A stretch of DNA of 64,000 nt. It comes from Pachyseris speciosa (lineage: Eukaryota > Cnidaria > Anthozoa > Scleractinia > Pachyseridae). Positions 55,374-64,000 of the stretch are shown here, piece by piece. Within the stretch, counting starts at the first letter, position 1; every line of letters begins with the position of its first letter. A model generated the notes under the pieces. That model did no database searches. It saw nothing but the letters and a program-made list of their open reading frames with translations, and was not told the DNA's origin. Both the position numbers and the translations under genes were made by a program. The stretch covers positions 161,001 to 225,000 of the forward strand of contig JAEMWC010000289.1 of NCBI GenBank assembly GCA_016490735.1, in the 5' to 3' direction.

Positions 55374-55898
55374 CTGCAAGAGATCAGAACCCACATTTCT
55401 GTCACCCACTATCTATAGTGTAGATACTTTAATACATTTAATCTACAAAAGGTACATCATTGCGAATTTCACTCGTCTTACCTCTTTTGTGGTTCCCATG
55501 AATATTCCCTGTTTGATTGTGCTACGAATCCAACGCAGTAGCAATCAAACAAAAATTCGTTGTTGTTTACCAATTTGTAAAGTTATTCCTTTAGATGCTG
55601 ACATAGCTGCAATTTCCAAGTGTTTTATCGTGCTTATAAGCGATAAAAATGTTTGGTTGTTTTCATATTGTCAGTTTTGACTATTGTCCCACTGTTTTAG
55701 TATCTCCATTTCTACCTATCAAAAGAGCGTTCTTGTAACCATTTTTTTTTTCATATTCAATGACAATAACGTGGCGGTCATTTTGGTGGACAATCACAAA
55801 GGCGGTTAATGGCAAACATTTTGAAGTTTTGAGGGTAAAGCAACATAGTGGTGATGACGCCACGCGCATGCTGTTCATGAACAATCACACAAACTCAC

Positions 55899-56072
55899 CA
55901 TTGCACCGTGTTTGTTGTCCAGTCCAGGTGCCGTCATTGTTACATGTCCGTGTGGCGGCTCCATTTAGTACGTATCCCTGATCACAAGAGAACTGACAGG
56001 CTTGTCCAGGTAAATTAGCGCAAGGCTCTAACTTACCATGGGCAGGAGCAGATAACTGGGGACATCGGTTGA
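55899..56072 (-). CDS. Sushi (CCP) exon
   Basis: A 174-bp phase 1-1 exon with acceptor AG at 56,074-56,073 and donor GTGAGT. The 58-residue module has NRCPQLSAPAHGKL, CANLPGQACQFSC, GYVLNGAATRTC and TWTGQQTRCNG. It is the first sushi module after the propeller region. Confidence 0.85.
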
Positions 56073-56647
56073 CTGTTTCGTGACAAAAAATAGAGTAGAA
56101 AAAACACTAATTATGAAAATAATTAAGGTCATCTTAAGTTTTGAAGTTCGAACATGTGCTAATGTGACATTTTAAAGATTTCGCATTTAACCAGAAGTAA
56201 TAGCTGTGATATGCACCAATAAGAGCTACTATTTGCAAGTAGTAGTTGTTGTCAAATGATGTCATCGTTAAAATGTCCTAGTTCGAGCAAAAGTTACCAC
56301 AATTTTCATTCGATTCGAACATCAAAAAGGTAAACAGGAAGGAAATGTAAAGTGGGTAACCGTGCTGTATATCACTGCTAAGCATAGAAGGGCGTTTGGG
56401 GATACTGGACGGAAAAAACAAACTAATTATAAGAAATAATGCTTATGTATAGCTGCACCCACTGGGTCACTAAAGGCATGACAGTGAATTTAGATCTTAA
56501 TTGACATCCCAACTCGGTGCTTTGAATGGCGGGTATCGATGACGGACCGCATGTATGTAAAGGACTTCGCGAAAAATGATGGATGACAAAATAAAGAAAG
56601 AGAAGCAATTGAGACACCCCTTAAATTAGCAAAGTTTCGTTTCTTAC
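56073..56647. other. Intron, no feature seen
   Basis: AT-rich intron between the third EGF and the first sushi exon. Nothing recognised. Confidence 0.5.
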
Positions 56648-56776
56648 TTCCTTGGCAAGTAAATTGGTCACCAGGCTTCAGTTTTACTCCCTCTGGACAG
56701 AAACAGCGATGACCAGTTGGGTTTGGAAGACAAATGTGACTGCATCCTCCATTCAAATGAGAACAGCTAGTGGTTC
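56648..56776 (-). CDS. EGF-like exon (third)
   Basis: A 129-bp phase 1-1 exon with acceptor AG at 56,778-56,777 and donor GTAAGA. Six cysteines: SCSHLNGGCSHICLPNPTGH, then RCFCPEGVKLKPGDQFTC. The NGGCSHICL pattern is the LRP-type EGF that caps YWTD propellers. It closes the second propeller and leads into the sushi part. Confidence 0.85.
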
Positions 56777-57352
56777 CTGAGGTAATTCAAAGTGATCATA
56801 TCAGGAGATGAGCATCTTAAAACACAAAAATTCAAATTGAGGGCATCTTATAATCTAATTATTTGTTTTTTTTGACTTATGAAAAAAAGTAGTGAAGAGG
56901 ACCAACTTAAACCTAGCACTCCGTACTGTTCCGTTGCCACTTGGTAAGTTCTTTGAATGCATTGTGACACCTTTTTTCACACCATTTTAACAACTTCCGG
57001 AGGGCTTCGATTCTAACGAACTCTCGAATATTATTATCAGGGAATGTATACTTTATAATTTTCAAGGACTACAAGATGTCTAAAAGTTCTCATAAACGTA
57101 TTTAAAGAAACATTTTTCAACTCCCAATGGTAAAAAGAGCATCAGTGTGATCCAGCTACGTTAAGAAAATCGCAACGATGGAGCTTAATTTGGAGGTTTT
57201 GATAACAGATCCTTTGTGTGCAAAAGCTTTGCCTTTTTCAATTTTTACCTGTAGCAAAGGTTAATTTTAATTTCTCCAGGCAAAAGAAGGAGTCGTAAAT
57301 TATTAAACAACATATGATGGCCTGGTCTCGTACTTCAGTGAAATACACATAC
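56777..57352. other. Intron, no feature seen
   Basis: No exon or element recognised between the propeller and EGF exons. Confidence 0.5.
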
Positions 57353-57753
57353 CAGTAGTGATTGTCTTGTAATCGTAAATATGAATTTCCATTGGGCGTC
57401 TCATCCCATAGACAAACACTTCACTAGTGGAAGACGTCATGTTGTACTTGTGAACACTTTGGGTACTCCAATCTGTCCAAAAGAGGGCGTCCTCAAACAA
57501 CGCCAACCCAAATGGATGATGGTACTTATTAGATGGCAAATTTAGTACTACAACACGGTTGTTTCCTTGGAGGTTCACTCTCTCAATCAAATCGAGTCTC
57601 GCATCGCACCAGTATAGCAGCTTATTTTTGAAATCAAGTGCAAGGGAGTTCACCCATCTCAGCCCAGAACTAACAAGTGTAGTTCTACTTGTACCGTCCA
57701 TGTTCCCTTTTTCAATCTTCGGTGAGAATCCCCAGTCACTCCAATACATCTTT
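57353..57753 (-). CDS. LDLR class B (YWTD) exon, second half of propeller 2
   Basis: A 401-bp exon, entry phase 2, exit phase 1. Acceptor AG at 57,755-57,754, donor GTATGT. Blade motifs: KMYWSDWG, LLYWCDARLDLIERV and LFWTDWSTQSVHKY, with HHPFGLALFEDA and RPMEIHIYD as in LRP receptors. The middle blade has YWCD in place of YWTD, an unpaired-looking Cys. Confidence 0.85.
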
Positions 57754-58231
57754 CTACAATTCATAAAACAAAGGATTTTGTGAAGCTTCAGAAACAGGAA
57801 ATTTGATTGCCGTTAAATGATATTTTTGTTACCGTAAGTGTATCTGGAAAATTTACTAAGTGCGACAGTGTACTATTTACTTTTGCACTATGCATATATA
57901 TACTCCCATCCATAGGTTGTTGTACACATTCAATACAATCGCTCTAGGGATTGATTTCAAAATACTAACAACATGAAGACAATTCAGATCTTAGGGAACG
58001 GAAGAACAGACAACTATACGTGGTTAGTCGATTATTACGATGCCTATGATCAGTTGATCATCATCAATCGTTGCGTCGCTATTTACAGGCAAAGTGTGTA
58101 TAATTAATTATTCAGAGTAAATATAATGTATCATACAAAAATTAAGTGATTTGTTTCATGGTACGTAATCAAGATCTATGACATAGAATCCATCTCATGA
58201 AAAGAAAATGTGGTTTGCCTTACTTAATTAC

Positions 58232-58655
58232 CTAGCCTCGATATCAAGAATTATAGCCCTCGGTAAGTCAACGTTCGCTGTAAGGAGGCTTGTTCTAAAG
58301 GACCCATCCAATCGCGATACCTCAATCTTCTTTGTACCGGCATCAGTCCAGTAAAGATTTCGCCCAATCCAATCAACTGCTATTCCGTCAGGACTTAACA
58401 CATTATGACTGGCTAGGACGTCAAGATCAGAACCATTGGGGTATGCTTTAACAATTTGTTTCAAGGTCACGTCAGTCCAGTAAACCTTGCCCTCCACGGG
58501 GTCGTAATCAACAGCAACTGGCCTTGATATGTTGTTTCGTATGGCCAATGGTTCGCACGGAGTGTCTGTTACAGCCAGAGGAACCTTGTAAATTTCGCCC
58601 GTATTCGCTTCAGCAAAGAGCATGAACTCGTCCGAGCTTTTGTTGTAGAACGTAT
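58232..58655 (-). CDS. LDLR class B (YWTD) exon, first half of propeller 2
   Basis: A 424-bp exon, entry phase 1, exit phase 2. Acceptor AG at 58,657-58,656 after a T-rich tract, donor GTAATT. Blade motifs: EFMLFAEANTGEIYKV, KVYWTDVTLKQIV, SPDGIAVDWIGRNLYWTDAG and LPRAIILDIEAR. Joined to 57,753 it completes a six-bladed propeller across an R-K-M-Y-W junction. Confidence 0.85.
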
Positions 58656-58689
58656 CTGAAAAAAAAAAAACTCAAAGATTTTCTAAAAA

Positions 58690-58812
58690 TAATAATTTAG
58701 AACTTATATAGCGCATTTTCCATGTGTATATGATCAAATGCGCTTTACAAGCAGATGAAATTGGAATTTGGAAATGTTGGTTTTTGTGGAGAGGGGAAAA
58801 CCGGAGAACCCG

Positions 58813-58856
<44 letters not shown>

Positions 58857-58946
58857 AACCCACATATGACGTCGAGTCCGGGAATCGAACCCGGGCCACA
58901 TTGGTGGAAGGCGAGTGCTCTCACCACTGCGCCATCCCTGCTCCCT
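58690..58946 (-). mobile_element. tRNA-derived SINE, full length
   Basis: Read on minus: A box TGGCGCAGTGG (58,934-58,924) and B box GGTTCGATTCC (58,891-58,881), then the CTCCGAGAGGTTTTTCTCCG tail, ending near 58,690 in AAT-rich sequence. Fragments of the same family lie at 42,573 and 51,045. It could be mistaken for a tRNA gene, but the head lacks a proper acceptor stem. Confidence 0.85.
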
Positions 58947-60301
58947 TATTTTCTAACCGAAGTTACTTTCTGGAAACCCCAGTCTCAGCTACAGGCAATC
59001 TTTTTAAGGGAACAAATCTCGAACGAGGTCTTCTGTTCTCAGTCCCCTCGTGACCCGATGATAATTAATAACGAATTTCTCAGTTCCGATGAAATCATTA
59101 GATTTTGAGTCCTCTCTTCTCCTTGATGTCCCACAGCTGAAATATACTATAACCTCGTTTGCAAAGTTCCAACCTAAACGTTTCAGGACAGTCAAAAAGT
59201 TCCCAGCAAGGTTTTACAAAAGCCTACTTTAATATATATGTTTTTAAGGTCAAAAGTCAATTTTTGACTGAATTTAGGCCCATTTTGGTAAAACCTTCTA
59301 TGAAATAATTCTTGAAAAGCTGTATCAAAACAAACGTGTTTCTTGCGTGTGTATAACCATAGTCTGCAAAATTAAGTCACTTCTACATGGACAAAAACTA
59401 TTCTCTGTAGCTATGACGTCACTTCTACATGTGCAACAACTATTGTCTGTAGATAAGGCGTCATTAAAACAGTGCCAGCAAGAATTAGCTGCGTTTTTGT
59501 AGCCAGTCGAAATTGAGATAGTGACACCAATACCTAATAAAGATACGCATTCTCCATGAAAGACCAAACAAGTTTTATTTATTTTTTTTTTTGGCCCTCT
59601 TCGTGTTGTTATCTGGCTTTGTTTGTAAATGGTTGTATCTTGATGTTTCATAGCAACAAAACAGTTCTTCTAAATACTGGGAGCTACGTTGTTTAGTATT
59701 TTAAAAGACGTGATTAAGCTTAAAAACGATTCTTTGTTTGACAGGCAGCCAGTGCATCTCCTTGAGAGTTGAGCTGATATGGTCGTACTTACGTAAGGAA
59801 GCAATAACACGCGCTCCTGGATTCTGTACGTTTTACAGCTTATTAATTTCGTATTTAGGAAGACCATATAAAAGTGAGTTACAAAAATCCAGCATTGAGC
59901 CAAAAAAACGAGTGTATAAGAACTTCTGTATTGTCAGCACTAATAAATTTCCTGATCTTTGCAATAATATATCGAGGATATTACATGGCCGCGCGGAGAA
60001 AAGGGAGAGCGCAGTGAAGGATTGAAATATTTTTCGACACGAGAAGAGAAATTTCGTATCTCCAAGTGGGCATGTAATGTTCTATTTATTAATATGTAAA
60101 CACCAATTGAATACCAAACCATTTCCCTTTCGCTCAGTGAAAGGAGCGATTTATTATGTAACCATAGCAACGGTGATCTCTTTACGTGTGAACATGTTAT
60201 TTTAACGTGTGAAGATATCATGTTTTCGCGCGAAAGCTCACCTGGTATTTCATTGGAGTTTATATAATAAAGTAATATACTTTCTGATCTTAACCACTCA
60301 C
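58947..60301. other. Intron, unassigned
   Basis: 1.35 kb of the intron between EGF 2 and propeller 2. Short frames on both strands lack motifs. A direct repeat of about 20 bp (TGACGTCACTTCTACATG/ATTAAGTCACTTCTACATGG) lies around 59,370-59,430. Confidence 0.4.
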
Positions 60302-60430
60302 CATAGTTACAGGTTTTACCATCAGGCTTAAGAGCAATGCCTGTTGGACATGCGCACTGGTATCCTCCAAGTGGCTTCAGTAGGCACAAATCACTGCAGA
60401 GTCCACGGTTTGGGGCACAAGGATGAGAAC
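60302..60430 (-). CDS. EGF-like exon (second)
   Basis: A 129-bp phase 1-1 exon with acceptor AG at 60,432-60,431 and donor GTGAGT. Six cysteines: [19 protein letters not shown], then [18 protein letters not shown]. It sits between the two propellers exactly as in LRP4/5/6-type receptors. Confidence 0.9.
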
Positions 60431-60835
60431 CTGATAATGTTGAACAAATCTTTGACATTCTTACCATATGTTGATATTTACACTGAAACACGAATTTTAA
60501 TACGCCTGGAATAATCATGTTAAGCACCCGACCCGAGGGTTTGTCATTTGGTAGCTTTCTCTGACCGTAAATACTAAAGGTCTATTTATTTGTCTGCAAC
60601 TTTGATATTATTGGTTCAACTGTCTTATCACGCAGAGGACATGGGACAAAAAGACAAAGGACAAATTATTAACTATTTGTTGTAATAAATCTCTAACGTT
60701 TACTTGTCACAGCAAAAAAAAAAACAACGAATTTGGTACTTTAAATTGGGAAATCACTTTGAAATTTTGATTGGTTGAGACAGTACTCCTCGCTACTTCC
60801 TAGTTTATGGGAGAAAAACGCTATAAATTCAATAC
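60431..60835. other. Intron, no feature seen
   Basis: A short intron, nothing recognised. Confidence 0.5.
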
Positions 60836-61230
60836 CCGAGATTGCTGCAGACGAATCATACAAGTGGATATCCATAGGCTTTTTTAGGCCTGTGATGATC
60901 ATTTCCCTCCTTCCATTGCTCAAATCCAACCGTGAAATGCTCTTTTTAATCCAATCCGTCCAGTAGAGCATCCCTTGGTAGAACGTCAGGCCAAATGGAT
61001 GGATATCAGCTGTAGATGACAAAATTAACCGCCTGTTACCTCCAGTAAGGTCAGAAACTTCAATCTTGTCCAATTTGGCATCTACCCAGTATAGGCGATT
61101 AGTGGATGGATCAATGGTGAGTCCATTTGGCCAGCCAAGGTTTCCTGTTACAATACTTTTCCTTGATGAGCCGTCCATTGCAGCTTGCTCGATCTTTGGA
61201 TTAGATCCCCAGTCAGTCCAGTACATCATG
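60836..61230 (-). CDS. LDLR class B (YWTD) exon, second half of propeller 1
   Basis: A 395-bp exon, entry phase 2, exit phase 1. Acceptor AG at 61,232-61,231, donor GTATTG. Blade motifs: MMYWTDWGSNPKIEQAAMDG, GWPNGLTIDPSTNRLYWVDA, DIHPFGLTFYQGMLYWTDW and KPMDIHLYD. It is intact. Confidence 0.9.
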
Positions 61231-61768
61231 CTACGGAAGAAATCGTTTATATTCTTGAATATTGAAAGCAAAAGCCACCCTGAGAAAGTACTGGTGAAGA
61301 ACCTGGACTACAATTCCAACTCAGTAAAAGGTTGGAATTGCAAAATACGACTTAAGGGTTACAAACTTTGCTGTGAACAGCTATGACGCTAACTCAACCC
61401 ATCGACCATAGACTTCTTTACACAGTTAAACTAGCCATTTACTAACAATATGGATTCGTAAAGCTACAAGATGAGATTAACTACTGTAATGCATTTCCAA
61501 AGATTAAATTTGGTGAGCTCCTGTCATCACCATTCGCTTGTCACCTTGTTGTGGAAGTGATGATTCCGTACCTTAATTATCTCAACAGTTACAGGAACTG
61601 GGGCTGTAGCTTCTGGCAGACCCAATTGGTACATCCCGATTGGTCAAGGGGGAGAGGCCGGAAAAGGACAAGCCTTGGCCTTAGGCGAGGGGTTAATGAC
61701 CCCACCCTTTAAAGAGAAAGTTAATCTTGGAAACCCATCAAAGGAGCGTCAAAGTAGCCTCAACGTAC
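61231..61768. other. Intron, no feature seen
   Basis: Separates the two halves of propeller 1. No element recognised. Confidence 0.5.
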
Positions 61769-62174
61769 CCATTTCTTTCATCAAGTACTATTGCTCTCGG
61801 TTCATCAAGACCAGCTTTGATAAGCAGTTTTCTTTTCGTCCCATCCAGTCGAGCCACTTCGATTCGATTGGTTCCTGTATCTGACCAATAGATGTTTCGC
61901 CCCACCCTGTCAATAGCTATGCCATCTGGTACTCTCACATTGCACCGGAATAAGATCTTTAACGCAGTTGCATTTGAAAAAGAACTGATTATAAGACCTT
62001 GTCTCACGTCAGTCCAGTACACGCGATCTTGAACAGGGTCAAAGTCCAGAGCAATGGGGCGTTGGTTTCCAAAATGAGAGAGTAAATTCATGGCGACGAA
62101 ATAATTGACGTCCAGTGGTATAATATTAGTGGACTTGTCATCAGCATCAGTGAATAGGAAGAACTTCTTCATCT
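61769..62174 (-). CDS. LDLR class B (YWTD) exon, first half of propeller 1
   Basis: A 406-bp exon, entry phase 1, exit phase 2. Acceptor CAG at 62,176-62,175 (phase decides this over the AG two bases on), donor GTACGT. Blade motifs: KKFFLFTDADDKS, PIALDFDPVQDRVYWTDV, VPDGIAIDRVGRNIYWSDTG and EPRAIVLDERNG. It is intact. Confidence 0.9.
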
Positions 62175-62681
62175 CTGCAAAGAAAAACGTTAGTTGCATA
62201 ATCAAAGGAAAATTAGTCACATCTTGCGAGCCAACAAAAAAGCAATCTACTGTCCTGTGAGACCAAACAATTTTAATTTTGCAAAAGATATTAAAATAAA
62301 ACATAACGACAACTGTAAGACTGAAAAACTGGTTTCCCGAAAACGTCTTTGGAGAAACCGCTGGCCAGACGTAGGCAAAACGCTTTACACTGGAGACTCT
62401 GCATTTTCCTTTCCTTTGTGCTCGCTCGCGTCCGCTCAACCACTTGAACAATTTTACTGAAATTCGCATTTTGCCAATTCTTTTCCTTCTCTTCGAGGCC
62501 TTTTGTTCGAAGAAGTCAAACGCTAGAAGCCCTGCGTTAACCGAGGATGAATAGAAACAAGCCATTGCTGAGGAGTCCTAAAAACGTCTTGAATGTCGCT
62601 ACATCAAAATGTCCGGAGTTACAAAAGTGCATGAAAAAGAAAAGGACGCCAAAATAAACGAAGTGGATAGAAACGACTTAC
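62175..62681. other. Intron, no feature seen
   Basis: Intron between the first EGF and propeller 1. The minus frame continues through part of it, but without YWTD or other motifs. Confidence 0.5.
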
Positions 62682-62807
62682 TGTCTTCACATGTCCTCCC
62701 ATCTTGCTTCAGTACAAAACCAGTGGGACAGACACACTTGTAACTAGATGATGCCACCACACAGAAATGGCTGCAGCCTCCATTGTTTGAAGAACACTGA
62801 TTTGAAA
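62682..62807 (-). CDS. EGF-like exon (first in window)
   Basis: A 126-bp phase 1-1 exon with acceptor AG at 62,809-62,808 and donor GTAAGT. Six cysteines: NQCSSNNGGCSHFCVVASSS, then YKCVCPTGFVLKQDGRTC. It is the most 5' exon visible. Its phase 1 entry and LRP-type pattern imply further exons, probably another propeller, beyond 64,000. Confidence 0.85.
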
Positions 62808-62852
62808 CTTAAAAAAGACAAAGAAAATCAGTTGCTAAGTTGTTAAGAAGTC

Positions 62853-62960
62853 AATATAATATATAATATAATATAATATAATATAATATAATATAATATA
62901 ATATAATATAATATAATATAATATATAATATAATATAATATAATATAATATAATATAATA
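62853..62960. repeat. (TAATA)n microsatellite
   Basis: An almost pure TATAA/TAATA pentamer tract of about 108 bp in the intron upstream of the first EGF exon. Confidence 0.95.
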
Positions 62961-63119
62961 AGAAAACAAATTCGCAAGACTAATCCTGCCCAGGCAAAGT
63001 TTAGTATTTCCTCTTGCAGCTGCTGAAGTTGCGTACAGAGCTCCTTCGTGTATTAGATGTTGCAGCCACATTTAGTGTGTACGTCAAGTATAATGATAAT
63101 GAGAATGATAATGATGATG

Positions 63120-63315
63120 TTCCTGTGTCATTTCCTTACCGTCATTTCCGTACTTTTTGTCATTTCCTTACTATAAGAAAGTGACAATGTCATTTCCTTA
63201 CCAAAACATGGTCATTTCGTTATAGTAAGGAAATGACAATGTCATTTCCTTTCCAAAAAGTGGTCATTTCCTTACCCAAACATTGTCATTTCCTTATGTC
63301 ATTTCCTTACAATGA
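63120..63315. repeat. Minisatellite of GTCATTTCCTTAC units
   Basis: At least eight copies of GTCATTTCCTTAC or close variants, with variable 5-20 nt spacers. Two are inverted (GTAAGGAAATGAC), giving local hairpins. No array leader and no uniform spacers. Confidence 0.75.
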
Positions 63316-64000
63316 TGTTTTCTGTTTTTGGTGAGGAATGGGTAACAAAGGTACCTTTACTGTTATCCCACTTGTTTGCAGTAGTTTCGGAACGGATTTA
63401 TCCTCAATCATTGGTTTCTTTTGAATTTATCACTCTTAAGGTTACCGTATACCTTCAGGGGTGTATCGCGTTCAAGCGATGTAGCGCGTCGGATTTAAGA
63501 TGTAGGTACCTAAACCCCGTATCAAATTAAGGCTTATAGAGCTGGCTATCAAACTATACCAAAGATTTTGAAATAAAATGAATTGTCTAATTTTTCACGA
63601 CCTCTAAATGCGAGCGTCCGAATCACTTTTACAAAGCTATAATTCAAAGAGCAGAAAATTTTAGCAGTACATACATGAAGTCCTCTCTCAGTTTGTGAGC
63701 GACTTGGTGAGTACGCATTTTTTGGCTCGATCCGCGAATTACATTTTTTTCCCCTAAACGAAACACAATTAAGTCGTAGAAGGCAACGTAGCTGGAAAAA
63801 TAATATTCAAAATGACGTTGTGTGCAGGCTGAAAAAAAAAACAATAATATCCAAGCGCAAGTCCGAGTACAAGGGTCTGCTTCCCATGGACCATGATAAA
63901 GAGTTAACAACGTCGATCCAAGGTTAAACAGTGGTTCTGTCAACTTCTGTAGAGCTTTTTATATTAAACAGTGCTTCCGTGCAGCTTATCAAAACTCCGA
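63316..64000. other. Right-edge sequence, no exon seen
   Basis: No EGF, YWTD or sushi motif was found on the minus strand here, so the next upstream exon of the mosaic gene lies outside the window. A 99-codon minus frame (63,644-63,943) has no recognisable domain. Confidence 0.5.

Larger units (their letters stand above)
6317..62807 (-). other. Mosaic extracellular gene locus: EGF/LDLR-B (YWTD) plus sushi/HYR cassettes
   Basis: About 30 exon-like segments on the minus strand share compatible splice phases and one direction, so I read them as one gene. In protein order they give EGF, YWTD propeller, EGF, propeller, EGF, sushi x3, HYR, sushi, then repeated sushi/HYR cassettes. EGF and propeller blocks are known from LRP-type endocytic and signalling receptors. 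CCP-CCP-HYR-CCP order recalls SRPX and SVEP1-like adhesive or matrix proteins. The product is therefore predicted to be extracellular or membrane-bound and to bind ligands or matrix. Neither signal peptide, transmembrane segment, start nor stop codon lies in the window. The 39.2-53.5 kb and 13.4-22.2 kb introns are filled with transposons. Two or more adjacent truncated genes is the alternative reading. Confidence 0.6.

Noticed and set aside
58881..58934. Possible tRNA gene on the minus strand
   Set aside because: Same reasoning: SINE head with a conserved tail also found at 42.6 and 51.1 kb.
61738..62565. 275-codon minus frame read as one exon
   Set aside because: Only the part below 62,174 carries YWTD motifs. 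A clear acceptor lies there and phase fits the EGF exon upstream, so the rest is intron.
63120..63315. CRISPR-like spaced repeats
   Set aside because: Spacers vary from 5 to 20 nt, units occur in both orientations, and the genome is eukaryotic.

Overview
This is eukaryotic nuclear DNA: split exons with GT/AG borders, tRNA-derived SINEs, LINEs, Penelope-like elements, PIF/Harbinger elements and many MITEs. The base composition is AT-rich. The transposon mix, and a gene combining sushi (CCP), HYR, EGF and LDLR class B domains, point to an invertebrate metazoan. An anthozoan cnidarian such as a stony coral is most likely. That assignment is inference from family knowledge, not a database match.

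The main occupant is one very large minus-strand extracellular mosaic gene. Recognisable exons run from 62,807 (5' side; the true start lies beyond the right edge) down to 6,317 (the 3' end was not found). Read 5' to 3', the right part (62.8-56.6 kb) encodes EGF - six-bladed YWTD propeller - EGF - propeller - EGF, as in LRP-type receptors. Sushi exons (56.1-54.7 kb) follow. The rest is a chain of repeated cassettes. A full cassette has seven exons, here lettered A (CCP), B (CCP), H1 (HYR), C (CCP), D (CCP), H2 (HYR), E (CCP). One nearly full cassette lies at 39.2-32.0 kb (H2 lost, E decayed) and one at 13.4-8.2 kb (A carries a 4-bp deletion). Two D-H2-E sub-cassettes lie at 28.3-25.9 and 24.6-22.2 kb inside a near-identical 3.62-kb tandem duplication. 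Another A exon sits at 6.3 kb. Every CCP, HYR and EGF exon is phase 1-1, so exons can be gained or lost without breaking the frame.

The introns and the left flank are packed with mobile DNA. 0-6 kb: an unrecognised ORF end; a 254-bp repeat carrying a complete type I hammerhead ribozyme; a MITE; and a decayed 4.4-kb PIF/Harbinger transposon with its MADF protein and transposase. A foldback element sits in the transposase intron. 7-10.5 kb: a SINE, a (CATA)n tract and two Harbinger-type non-autonomous elements. 13.7-21.1 kb: a nested set in which an SGNH-hydrolase insertion lies inside a 5'-truncated L1/Tx1-like LINE, which lies inside a long inverted-repeat element. 21.4-37.3 kb: the tandem duplication, Penelope-like fragments (GIY-YIG, RT, hammerhead-like motifs), a TIR transposon, a palindromic MITE, a CR1-like LINE and SINE pieces. 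39.4-53.5 kb: one 14-kb intron with a MULE-like TIR element, SINEs, a pair of 0.9-kb inverted arms 5.8 kb apart, another TIR element and unassigned repeats. 58.7 kb: a full SINE. 62.8-64 kb: a microsatellite, a minisatellite and unassigned sequence.

The strongest points for follow-up are: the intact hammerhead at 716-780; the cassette architecture and recent expansion of the mosaic gene; the hammerhead-like motifs facing away from each other around the GIY-YIG fragment; the SGNH-hydrolase insertion; and a duplication whose breakpoint falls 7 nt inside a transposon terminus.
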